Assembly (NCBI GenBank): GCA_903921605.1
Contig: CAIXQV010001254.1
Location: 1 to 5,914 of the forward strand
Origin: an uncultured Planctomycetaceae bacterium
Lineage (GTDB): Bacteria; Planctomycetota; Planctomycetia; Planctomycetales; Planctomycetaceae
Reading direction: 5' to 3'
Length of the DNA stretch: 5,914 bases
In this document: positions 1 to 5,334 of the stretch, one piece after another
Position numbering within the stretch: position 1 is the first letter of the stretch
Layout of the letters: each line of letters starts with the position of its first letter
Made by a program: the position numbers and the translations under genes
Notes under the pieces: model-generated
What the model was told of the DNA's origin: nothing
The model's input: only the letters and a program-made list of their open reading frames with translations
The model's database searches: none

Positions 1-101
1 GTGCCATACACGCCGTGCTGATGGAACGTTTTCAAATCGGCTTGAATCCCCGCTCCGCCGGACGGATCGGAACCGGCGATCGTCATAGCGACCGGTATCA
101 T
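1..101 (-). CDS. thiD: ThiD N-terminus, hydroxymethylpyrimidine/phosphomethylpyrimidine kinase (partial, runs off left edge)
   Basis: Only the first 33 residues are in the window. They contain [18 protein letters not shown] (residues 9-26), the N-terminal signature of ThiD-type ribokinase-fold enzymes. These enzymes phosphorylate 4-amino-5-hydroxymethyl-2-methylpyrimidine and its monophosphate in cytoplasmic thiamine biosynthesis. The ATG at 101 is preferred because GGAG (113-110) sits 8 bases upstream. An in-frame ATG at residue 6 is an alternative start. The start codon overlaps the stop of a possible 44-codon ORF (ATGA), which would suggest translational coupling. The family is about 260-280 aa, so most of the gene lies outside the window. 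Identification is strong for such a short piece because the motif is highly specific. Confidence 0.9.
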   Translation of the reverse strand, partial: MIPVAMTIAGSDPSGGAGIQADLKTFHQHGVYG

Positions 102-232
102 GGTGAGTTCTCCAATGGAGCTGAGAAGAAATCCAATTCGCCTTGCATCTCCGGTAATTCGGTTGTGGTGTTCTCATCCTCCGCTCCCGTTAGAGTGCGA
201 GAAGAATTGAGCGGTATCGTGGGACTTTTCAT
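98..232 (-). CDS. Possible 44-aa ORF coupled to thiD
   Basis: An ATG-initiated reading frame of 44 residues starts [10 protein letters not shown] and ends in an acidic stretch finishing APLENSP. Its TGA overlaps the thiD ATG as ATGA. I do not recognise it. It has no Cys, no membrane segment and no clear Shine-Dalgarno sequence (only GAAGACG-like sequence lies upstream). The arrangement fits a small gene or the degraded 3' end of a larger gene preceding thiD. A distant resemblance to the C-terminal tail of exonuclease VII small subunits (LTG followed by acidic residues) was considered, but it is too weak to name. Confidence 0.25.
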   Translation of the reverse strand: MKSPTIPLNSSRTLTGAEDENTTTELPEMQGELDFFSAPLENSP

Positions 233-284
233 TCGACGTCTTCATTGCCGTTTAACGCGGATATACTGTCAGGTATTGGAATCA

Positions 285-1025
285 TCAGGCGGGATGTCCT
301 GATTTTTTCTCTGCCACTGTGATGCTGACTTCGGCGTCGAATTGTTTCGCCGTGAGTTCAGCCAGAATTCGACAGACTTCGCAGGCGGCGGCTTCATTGG
401 ATGCCACGCGATGGAAGTGAGCCAATTCGGAATTCTCTGCAAGCAGCTGCAGTGGATTCTTCGCTTCCAGCCCGAGACAAAAGCTGCCGTCGTGTTTCGG
501 GTGGAGTCGCAGCATGAGTACGGCTTTCCCGTCCGAACCGATGTGCGGGCCGCTGGTCAGCTTCTCGCTGTACTCCGGACGACGGACCAGGTGCCAAAGC
601 AGCGCGTATGCCTTCGCGAAAGGGGCTGCGAAGTCGGCGAGGTTGAGTTCAAATACCGCGGACTCCGCGGGTAGCGGCAATCCCTCCAAGCGCGTGTCCA
701 ACGTCGTGCTGGCAGTAACGGAACGCGCGCTCACCGTACTTCCAGGCTTCCCGCCAATGTACCGACGACAGACCCGCAAAGAAGGAGCCATCAGGGAAAG
801 ACCCCTCAGAGAAAGAGCCAGCCAGCTCGTTCCACCGCTTCGCGTCAAGTACCGCTCGCCGTTCAATCGCGTGCTCCCTTGGCGCAGGGTGGTCGCCCAG
901 TCCATGTAGCCAAGCGAGGCGGCGTAGACGTGGAAGTGGTGTTTTGTCCGCTCGTGGCAGGCTGCGACCACCTCTGCGGCAGAGGCCTCTCCCTCAACAA
1001 GACCGATCTGTTTTCGAATGATCAT
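285..1025 (-). CDS. Composite ORF: SagB/ThcOx-type nitroreductase N-terminus joined to an unrecognised C-terminal segment
   Basis: This continuous 246-codon frame appears to be a mosaic. Residues 1-43 ([20 protein letters not shown] region) match the usual start of SagB/ThcOx-family nitroreductase-fold proteins. From about residue 44 the family sequence continues in another frame, so residues about 44-112 here look like a non-native shadow. From about residue 115 to the end the frame again looks genuinely coding ([23 protein letters not shown], then [17 protein letters not shown], then [15 protein letters not shown]), but I recognise no family. The ATG overlaps the SelO stop by 4 bases (ATGA), so the start is credible and translation is probably coupled. 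The protein as written is probably not functional. The C-terminal 130 residues may be the end of a different gene joined by deletion. Confidence 0.6.
   Translation of the reverse strand: MIIRKQIGLVEGEASAAEVVAACHERTKHHFHVYAASLGYMDWATTLRQGSTRLNGERYLTRSGGTSWLALSLRGLSLMAPSLRVCRRYIGGKPGSTVSARSVTASTTLDTRLEGLPLPAESAVFELNLADFAAPFAKAYALLWHLVRRPEYSEKLTSGPHIGSDGKAVLMLRLHPKHDGSFCLGLEAKNPLQLLAENSELAHFHRVASNEAAACEVCRILAELTAKQFDAEVSITVAEKKSGHPA
649..897 (-). pseudogene. Frame-shifted middle piece of the SagB/ThcOx-type nitroreductase
   Basis: Read in the frame beginning at 897, this segment encodes [11 protein letters not shown] and then [20 protein letters not shown] and [12 protein letters not shown]. 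These are hallmark motifs of the long SagB/ThcOx-type nitroreductase-fold family (FMN-dependent oxidoreductases). It follows the N-terminus (1025 to 897) directly but in a different frame. The stretch that should lie between DWA and the PREHALERR motif, including the family's PSSGNLHPTE-type flavin-site motif, is absent. From family memory that is about 100 residues, or 300 bases. The recognisable homology ends near 680, and the frame stops at TGA 651-649. A deletion that also changed frame explains this best. A catalytic enzyme cannot be made from it. Confidence 0.75.
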
Positions 1026-2797
1026 GACGAGCAGCTCACATACGACAATCCACCGACCTCAAAGAACTCAGACGGCTTCAGCCTATAGTATTTCTCCTCC
1101 ACGTCCTTCGACTGCTCGGCGTATGGCTGCGTCATAACTTCCTGCAGCTCTCGAACTAGTGAGTAGTTCCCTGCGTTCGCTTGCTGATACGCAGGCACAA
1201 CAAACCACTCTCGTAAACTGTATTTTGGGTTAACGAGTTTCATCTGCCTGGTAAGCTCCTCACGGGAGTGGGGCGGAGCAGCATTCGCGTCGGTCGTGCT
1301 GACGCCGCCGATGAACGATTTCCATTTTGTGAGCCACTCTGACCAGCGCTTATCGATCCCTTCGGGATCTGTCTCATACGTCGGGTGCATTGAAGCCATG
1401 GCGCGCTTCGAGTCCTTGTAGAAGCTTTTTTTGAGTGGGCCAATGTCGTCGGGTACCGTTGAGAGCTCGCGGAAGAAGAGGGTGTAATCGACAGGAGTTT
1501 GCACCATGAGCGTTTCGAGCTCACTGAACAACGCCGCGTGAAAAGTGCCAAGTCCAAGTTTGGCAGCCCACATCTGCTCCATCTGCGTTTGCATCACTTC
1601 CGAAAAGCCACTTCGAATCTCGTCGAGCTGTTGCAGAGAGTCATCATGCAACGTCAGCAATGGCCGCAACGCCGTGTAAAACATGTGGAAGTTGCGTTCC
1701 GCTGCCACGGGTTGGTTCAGGAACGCGAAGTGCTGTCCGCCACCCGTCCATGGCTGGTAGTGCGGGTTGGACACCTCGCAGAATCCGAATGGACCGTAGT
1801 CGAGTGTGAAGCCACCGGCTGCGCAGTTGTCGCTGTTGAAGTTGCCCTGGCAGTAGCCGACGCGGATCCAGTTTGCCACCAGCGAGGTAAGGCGGCTACG
1901 AAACTCGCGTGCGAGCAACACCACTTTTTCGGCGGTGGTTAGTTTGTTGTCGATGACGTCACCGTACTCACGATCGATCAAGTGCAACACAATCTTCTCG
2001 AGTTCCTCCATCGCTTTCGGGTGTTCCTTCTTGCGGGCACGGCGACCGAAGAGCTCGAGTTGGCCGACCCGAATGAACGATGGTGCGACGCGCGTCGAGA
2101 TTGCGACTGCCTCCGATATCATCATGTCGGGATCCTTGTCGTGCGAGCCCTCTGAGTACCACGGCCGCTTGACCTGCTCCGTTTTCGAAACATACAAACA
2201 CAGAGACCGTGACGTTGGCACTCCGAGCGCGTGCATGTGCTCCTGCGCCAGGAACTCCCGGACACTCGACCGCAGGACGGCGCGACCGTCCGCGCCACGG
2301 CAGTATGGCGTGCGACCGCCACCTTTCAGCTGCATTTCCCAGCGGCTACCGTTGATGACGGCCTCAAGCACGGAAACTGCGCGACCGTCGCCGTATCCGT
2401 TGCCTGTTTGGAACGGGCACTGCTGGTAGTATTCGGTGCCGAAGATGGAAAGTGCGTACCCACACGCCCAACCGACCTTGCGCATCGGCTCTGGAACGTG
2501 CGAGATGTCGCCGGAGAACATGAGAACGAAGTCGGTCGACTGTGCCATGCTGTCGGCGAAGCCAAGTTCGCGAAAAAAGTTTTTGCTGTGCGCGACGTAC
2601 TCGGGGTCTTTGATTGGCGTGGGCTTGACGGGGACATAGTGGCCCGTGAAGACTTGTCGCGGCGCGTGGTCGGTTCCGTTTGCTTTCGCGTCAGGATCAC
2701 AGTTGAGCGTGTCCATGAGCGAGTAGTTTGCCAACTTTGCGAGATCGTCAAGCGTCGCGACGATTGGGGAGATTTCCTGGGACAGTCGATTTGGCAT
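1022..2797 (-). CDS. selO: SelO/YdiU-family protein adenylyltransferase (Cys form), intact
   Basis: SelO is a pseudokinase-fold enzyme that transfers AMP from ATP to Ser/Thr/Tyr residues of target proteins; E. coli YdiU is a homologue linked to redox stress. The 591-residue protein shows [15 protein letters not shown] (131-145), [20 protein letters not shown] (157-176) and the active-site block NSDN...TLDYGPFGF (321-339). D323, N324 and D333 align with the catalytic and metal-binding Asp/Asn/Asp of characterised SelO. It ends in CSS: Cys589, encoded by TGC, occupies the antepenultimate site that is selenocysteine in many eukaryotic SelO proteins. QGNFNSDN replaces the more usual HGVMNTDN, and the length exceeds the roughly 480 aa of E. 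coli YdiU, so it belongs to a divergent long subgroup. The start is set by AGAGGTG at 2809-2803, 5 bases from the ATG. The stop overlaps the next gene's start (ATGA). Confidence 0.95.
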   Translation of the reverse strand: MPNRLSQEISPIVATLDDLAKLANYSLMDTLNCDPDAKANGTDHAPRQVFTGHYVPVKPTPIKDPEYVAHSKNFFRELGFADSMAQSTDFVLMFSGDISHVPEPMRKVGWACGYALSIFGTEYYQQCPFQTGNGYGDGRAVSVLEAVINGSRWEMQLKGGGRTPYCRGADGRAVLRSSVREFLAQEHMHALGVPTSRSLCLYVSKTEQVKRPWYSEGSHDKDPDMMISEAVAISTRVAPSFIRVGQLELFGRRARKKEHPKAMEELEKIVLHLIDREYGDVIDNKLTTAEKVVLLAREFRSRLTSLVANWIRVGYCQGNFNSDNCAAGGFTLDYGPFGFCEVSNPHYQPWTGGGQHFAFLNQPVAAERNFHMFYTALRPLLTLHDDSLQQLDEIRSGFSEVMQTQMEQMWAAKLGLGTFHAALFSELETLMVQTPVDYTLFFRELSTVPDDIGPLKKSFYKDSKRAMASMHPTYETDPEGIDKRWSEWLTKWKSFIGGVSTTDANAAPPHSREELTRQMKLVNPKYSLREWFVVPAYQQANAGNYSLVRELQEVMTQPYAEQSKDVEEKYYRLKPSEFFEVGGLSYVSCSS

Positions 2798-2802
2798 AGG
2801 GG

Positions 2803-2809
2803 CACCTCT
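2803..2809 (-). promoter_or_regulatory. Shine-Dalgarno sequence of selO
   Basis: AGAGGTG lies 5 bases before the selO ATG and fixes the start. Its AGAGG can pair with CCUCU located 8 bases upstream in the leader, so it may take part in the leader fold described at 2821-2873. Confidence 0.7.
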
Positions 2810-2819
2810 AAAAATACAG

Positions 2820-2873
2820 AGGAGGAAAAGGCGATAACCAATAACAAGTATGACACCTTTGCCTTCCCCTCCT
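2820..2873 (-). promoter_or_regulatory. Leader hairpin upstream of selO, possible terminator or translational switch
   Basis: In the minus-strand RNA, AGGAGGGGAAGGC (2873-2861) can pair with GCCUUUUCCUCCU (2832-2820). This gives 13 consecutive pairs including two G-U wobbles, with a 28-base loop. The stem is followed by CUGUAUUUUU, a U-rich run like an intrinsic terminator tail, and then by the selO Shine-Dalgarno. The CCUCU at the end of the 3' arm could alternatively pair with AGAGG of that Shine-Dalgarno. The pairing is visible in sequence. Function (terminating upstream transcription or gating selO translation) is inference, and the large loop weakens the terminator reading. Confidence 0.4.
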
Positions 2874-2874
2874 G

Positions 2875-3186
2875 GAATTCGCCGACAACTTCCCCGACCG
2901 CGCGGGTGACAAGTGTGTCGTAAGTCAGGATGTTGATGTTCTGCAAAATAAACCGATCTGCGCCGTCACCGAGCAGATGATGAGCGCTGCCCACATGACG
3001 GCTGGAGGGACCGTACAGGTAATTCAACGGATTGTTCAGCGGCGGACCGGGCGGGAAACCGCCCGGGAAATACGGCGTGTAGTTGTTGCCGTTGGTTGCG
3101 CCTCCGAAGAGCGGAGGGACGAACGCAGTCGGATCGACCCAGCCCGACATGATTGAAGCGCCGGCGCCGTCAATCCAGACCCGATG
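2875..3186 (-). pseudogene. C-terminal fragment of a DUF1559 (planctomycete type II secretion G-like) protein
   Basis: In this frame the sequence reads a Pro/Gly/Asn/Tyr-rich stretch (FVPPLFGGATN, YTPYFPGGFPPGPP), then [20 protein letters not shown], and then [14 protein letters not shown]. This is the C-terminal signature of DUF1559 proteins: His/Gly-rich segment, DGxxRFI, then (G)GEVVGEF at the extreme C-terminus. These are pilin-like N-methylated proteins found in very large numbers in Planctomycetes. The N-terminal pilin helix and most of the protein are missing, because the fragment begins at a junction with a DUF59 gene near 3183. No stop follows GEF, where the family normally ends, and the frame remains open into selO down to 2326. 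GEF is encoded at a GAATTC (2880-2875). It is treated as a remnant without function. Confidence 0.75.
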
Positions 3187-3434
3187 ATGTTGACCATCAA
3201 GTCGGGATCGAGCACTTGGCGCAGAGCATCGGTCAACGCGGCTTCATCGACGGTGGATGCCTCCGCCGCACGACTCGTACTGTCCGGCGTGGGCGACACT
3301 GCGGCCGCCGCAGACACCACGTCGTCGTGCAAGGAACCCGGTTCCGCCGCGATGGGCATTGTGTCCACGAGGCCCGGGCTTTGTGCTGCGGCAACTGTGT
3401 TTGTGTCGTCAGTATTCGTGTCATCAGTCGTCAT
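3036..3434 (-). pseudogene. DUF59/MIP18-like protein N-terminus, broken inside the domain
   Basis: From the ATG at 3434 (GGAGAGA at 3447-3441, 6 bases upstream) there is a low-complexity Thr/Asp/Ala-rich leader of about 60 residues. It is followed by VDEAALTDALRQVLDPDLMV and NIIG (residues 62-85). This is the first helix and strand of the DUF59/MIP18 domain, found in SufT, PaaD, and the N-terminus of HCF101/Mrp-type Fe-S assembly proteins. The family continues with a DLGLVY-like motif and about 60 more residues. Here the match stops abruptly at about 3183-3180, the frame becomes Arg/Ser-rich shadow, and it terminates at 3036. The adjacent DNA belongs to a DUF1559 gene in another frame, so the downstream half was lost by deletion. 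The leader carries two copies of DDTNT. Function in the intact state would be Fe-S cluster assembly or transfer (inference from family). Confidence 0.7.
3396..3425 (-). repeat. 15-base tandem repeat inside the DUF59 gene leader
   Basis: Two adjacent 15-base units encode DDTNT twice (residues 4-13). They are diverged at third positions, which suggests an old in-frame duplication in a disordered N-terminal extension. Confidence 0.7.
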
Positions 3435-3448
3435 GATACGTCTCTCCA

Positions 3449-3480
3449 TTCGGGTATGTTGGATTTCGGGTATGTCGGAT
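3449..3480 (-). repeat. 16-base direct tandem repeat upstream of the DUF59 gene
   Basis: Two head-to-tail copies of ATCCRACATACCCGAA (minus strand) occupy 3480-3465 and 3464-3449 with a single T/C difference. They lie between the end of the upstream gene (3494) and the Shine-Dalgarno (3447-3441) of the DUF59 gene. They could be a paired protein-binding site or a simple slippage duplication; the sequence does not decide. Confidence 0.75.
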
Positions 3481-3493
3481 GGAAATAAAGGTG

Positions 3494-3742
3494 TCATAAA
3501 ACCTTCTTACCTGTGGTTCTGTGTGTTGATTCCCAGCCTGATTTGGTTGCGGGTACACTGGGCGGTTCGATGACGAATTCAAGCTGGACATGGGCGGCCC
3601 GCAGCGCCGCTTCGACTTTTTCGGGTGCCCCACCGCGCGCGAATCCGGCACGCCGGAGGAACCCCAGAGGCGAAGCCAGCCCCACCGGCTGATAGCCAAG
3701 CTCGTAGCAGGAGATCAGCAGTATCGATCCTGATTGCCGCAT
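3494..3742 (-). pseudogene. Radical SAM (CUAEP/CCAEP-tail, B12-binding-like) N-terminus joined to an unidentified tail
   Basis: Residues 1-34 read MRQSGSILLISCYELGYQPV then GLASPLGFLRRAGF. This closely resembles the start of CUAEP/CCAEP-tail radical SAM proteins, whose N-terminal domain resembles a cobalamin-binding Rossmann fold. The 82-residue ORF then passes into ARGGAPEKVEAALRAAH and a Ser/Thr/Lys-rich C-terminus that I cannot place. The radical SAM CxxxCxxC motif and some several hundred residues expected of the family are absent. An internal deletion is the simplest explanation, possibly retaining a short in-frame end of the same or another gene. There is no convincing Shine-Dalgarno before the ATG (AAGG lies about 12 bases away). 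Identification rests on one short conserved block. Confidence 0.6.
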
Positions 3743-3816
3743 TACTCGTGTAAACCTTCATTGTTGCTGCGCGTGGTCCCCGGTCTGCTCGGAAACTCCG
3801 CCGAATCTGCTGCAGA

Positions 3817-4743
3817 TCAATGGGCTTGGCCTGTTGGCGATTGGCGGCGAAGTGGCGCGACCGCACAGGTTACAGCGGTGCCACAGCCGCCGTCGCCGCA
3901 ACTGCCGCAACCCGGTGCTTCCTCGGTGCCGCAACCCGGTCCACAGCCCGCTTCGAGCCCCGCCTCGAACTGACGAAATTCGATACGCGCATCGTAGTGT
4001 TTGGCCAATTCCTGAACCAGATCCGCCATTTCGGCTGGCGGATCACCCAGAAAATAGAAGAAGATCGTCTCACCATCGAGTAATTGTTCCGTGTCGATCA
4101 GTTCGCCTGCAATATGGCGCTCGCTGAGAAGTTGGCGACACGCATTGAAGGCCCGTTCCTCTCCTTCGAGCAAGGCCCGTTCCTGCAACTTGTCTTCCGG
4201 TGTCAATTGCCGGAGTAACTCTCCCATGGGAGGTCCGTCATCCGTTCCCTGCGTCGCTTCACCGCCCATCAGAATTTCGCCGGTCTCAACGCCACGGCTG
4301 GTGCGAACGACCACCCGTTCCCCATGGCCGTACTCACCTCGTTCCGGGGCAGCAAACCAGCCAACATATCCCATCGTCCCAAACCGCACGAGGTAACGCG
4401 CTGCCTCATGGCCTTCGGGTTGTTTAACAGCTTCCGAGACAAGTGCCAGCAGCACGTCGTTACCCTCGATGCTCACTGCGTAGGATTTCGTCTGCATGCC
4501 GCGCCGCGTGATGCAGGCACCGCTAATCACGTCGAACTTCCAGCCATGCAGCGGACAGGTTACAACGCTGCCTTCCAGACGACCCTGCCCCAGAGACCCG
4601 CCACGATGCAGGCAACGGTCGTCGATGGCATGCAAAGCCCCGGCGACATTGAACAGCGCAATCTGCTGGCCCTGTACTTCCACAACCTTGGCGGACCCGG
4701 ACGCAATGTCGCCGATAGCACACGCCTTTATAAACTGAACCAT
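3817..4743 (-). CDS. Rieske [2Fe-2S] domain fused to a PSP1 domain with a Gly/Cys-rich tail
   Basis: This 308-residue soluble protein has three parts. Residues 1-101 form a Rieske ferredoxin domain: C44-L-H46 and C63-PL-H66 are the 2Cys/2His ligands. The extra disulfide cysteines of bc1-type Rieske proteins are missing, so it resembles the oxygenase/ferredoxin class. Residues about 116-258 form a PSP1 domain (YLVRFGTMGYVGWFAAP, VVVRTSRGVETGEIL, then the acidic/helical segment ending RIEFRQFEAG), related to B. subtilis YaaT/RicT. Residues 266-293 carry six cysteines (267, 271, 279, 282, 287, 293) among glycines, plausibly a metal or cluster site. Both domains look complete and in frame across a 15-residue linker. 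ATG 4743 is chosen over a TTG 12 codons upstream because GAGGA lies 9 bases before it. A role in electron transfer to, or sensing by, the PSP1 part is inference. Confidence 0.9.
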   Translation of the reverse strand: MVQFIKACAIGDIASGSAKVVEVQGQQIALFNVAGALHAIDDRCLHRGGSLGQGRLEGSVVTCPLHGWKFDVISGACITRRGMQTKSYAVSIEGNDVLLALVSEAVKQPEGHEAARYLVRFGTMGYVGWFAAPERGEYGHGERVVVRTSRGVETGEILMGGEATQGTDDGPPMGELLRQLTPEDKLQERALLEGEERAFNACRQLLSERHIAGELIDTEQLLDGETIFFYFLGDPPAEMADLVQELAKHYDARIEFRQFEAGLEAGCGPGCGTEEAPGCGSCGDGGCGTAVTCAVAPLRRQSPTGQAH

Positions 4744-4806
4744 GCCTTCTATTCCTCGCTGTTTGTTGATCTGGGACAAAGTGGTGACGCCGGTGCGATG
4801 AACGGG

Positions 4807-5159
4807 TCAGAGAATCCGTGTTCCCAGAGTACGCAGGAACTCGAGAGAATAGATGCCGGTGTTGTAGCCATCGCTGAAGGCGATCCCGTAAGCATAGTTG
4901 CCAATTGGTTTAACTCCCTCGATACGCAACGGCCGTGCCTCGGCGGCCGTCAACACGGACAACACGGGGAACAACGTCGCCGGTTGCCGGTCGTCCTGCT
5001 TCTCGCGCTTCACGCGACACGAGGCGCACGGACACTGGTCGCGTAACTCGCCGAACGAATAGACGTTCTTGAGGCCGTCGCTCCATTCAATGAGACGCTT
5101 GTTGTCTTCGATAATCTTCAGAACAGTGGGGAAGATGGCGGACGGCTCCCTTCACTCAT
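4807..5159 (-). pseudogene. DUF971 (GBBH-like N-terminal domain) protein with a one-base frameshift near its start
   Basis: The ATG at 5159 opens MSEGSRPPSS and then hits a stop after 13 codons. Adding one C to the CCCC run at 5131-5128 restores a 117-residue protein that continues TVLKIIEDNKRLIEWSDG. It then shows CPCASC (residues 43-48, corrected numbering) and ends FSDGYNTGIYSLEFLRTL. This is a standard-length DUF971 protein: a small zinc-finger-like domain that occurs alone, at the C-terminus of Mrp/HCF101-type Fe-S carriers, and at the N-terminus of gamma-butyrobetaine hydroxylase. The last zinc-ligand position, His in GBBH and in many bacterial members (SDGH), is Tyr99 here. The ATG overlaps the stop of the preceding 38-codon ORF as ATGA. 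The frameshift may be a sequencing indel in a homopolymer or a real mutation. Confidence 0.85.
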
Positions 5160-5272
5160 GCGAGCTCTACCAGAAAATTGCTTTCCACAACACGGACCGG
5201 AAAGCTGTTCACGTTTTGACCGGCGGGCTGGCTGAGGACTTTGCCGGTCTTGACCTTGACGGTGTTCGGCAT
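5156..5272 (-). CDS. 38-aa small protein between ferredoxin and DUF971 genes
   Basis: This short ORF starts with ATG 5272, with an excellent Shine-Dalgarno (AGGAG, 5285-5281, 8 bases upstream). Its TGA overlaps the DUF971 start codon (ATGA). The product begins MPNTVKVKTGKVLSQPAGQN and ends VVESNFLVELA. It has no Cys, no membrane segment and no recognised family. The alternating hydrophobic pattern near the end (FPVRVVESNFLVEL) suggests beta strands. Ribosome-binding site strength and stop/start overlap argue that it is translated. Its place between Fe-S genes suggests an accessory role, but no function can be assigned. Confidence 0.6.
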   Translation of the reverse strand: MPNTVKVKTGKVLSQPAGQNVNSFPVRVVESNFLVELA

Positions 5273-5274
5273 GA

Positions 5275-5325
5275 TCAGTTCTCCTGATAGTTGCGAATGC
5301 AGTCCGTGTGTTGGTTTTGAGCCAT
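5275..5325 (-). CDS. Possible 16-aa mini-ORF downstream of the ferredoxin gene
   Basis: ATG 5325 opens MAQNQHTDCIRNYQEN and stops at TGA 5277-5275, two bases before the next ATG (5272). AGGA (5336-5333) lies 7 bases upstream and overlaps the ferredoxin stop codon. The Shine-Dalgarno of the 38-aa ORF lies inside it, so translation here could open or pass ribosomes to the next gene. It is too short for codon or homology evidence and could be chance. Confidence 0.3.
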   Translation of the reverse strand: MAQNQHTDCIRNYQEN

Positions 5326-5334
5326 CACCGGTTC

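Noticed and set aside
15..302. Plus-strand 95-codon ORF at the left edge
   Set aside because: It overlaps the thiD start read on the minus strand, which carries a specific family motif and a Shine-Dalgarno; the plus frame has no recognisable features.
1022..1036. selO C-terminus as a selenocysteine-encoding end
   Set aside because: The equivalent position is TGC (Cys589), so no UGA recoding is needed.
2326..2797. Continuation of the DUF1559 frame across the selO start
   Set aside because: After GEF the frame becomes an Arg/Ser/Pro-rich shadow of selO in another frame; only 2875-3186 resembles a real family.
2800..2857. GTG start with an AGGAGGGG ribosome-binding site giving a signal-peptide-like [20 protein letters not shown]
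   Set aside because: It looks like a lipoprotein signal but runs out of frame into selO with no mature protein, and the purine-rich run is explained by the leader hairpin.
1499..2923. Several long plus-strand ORFs opposite selO
   Set aside because: They lie antisense to a clearly conserved coding frame and are Arg/Val-rich shadows without family features.
3901..3945. Short repeated GCCGCAACCCGGT units as a nucleotide-level repeat element
   Set aside because: They encode the Gly/Cys-rich tail of the PSP1 protein and are explained by its low-complexity coding.
4324..5046. 240-codon plus-strand ORF opposite the Rieske-PSP1 and DUF971 genes
   Set aside because: It is antisense to two genes with clear motifs; composition is that of a shadow frame.
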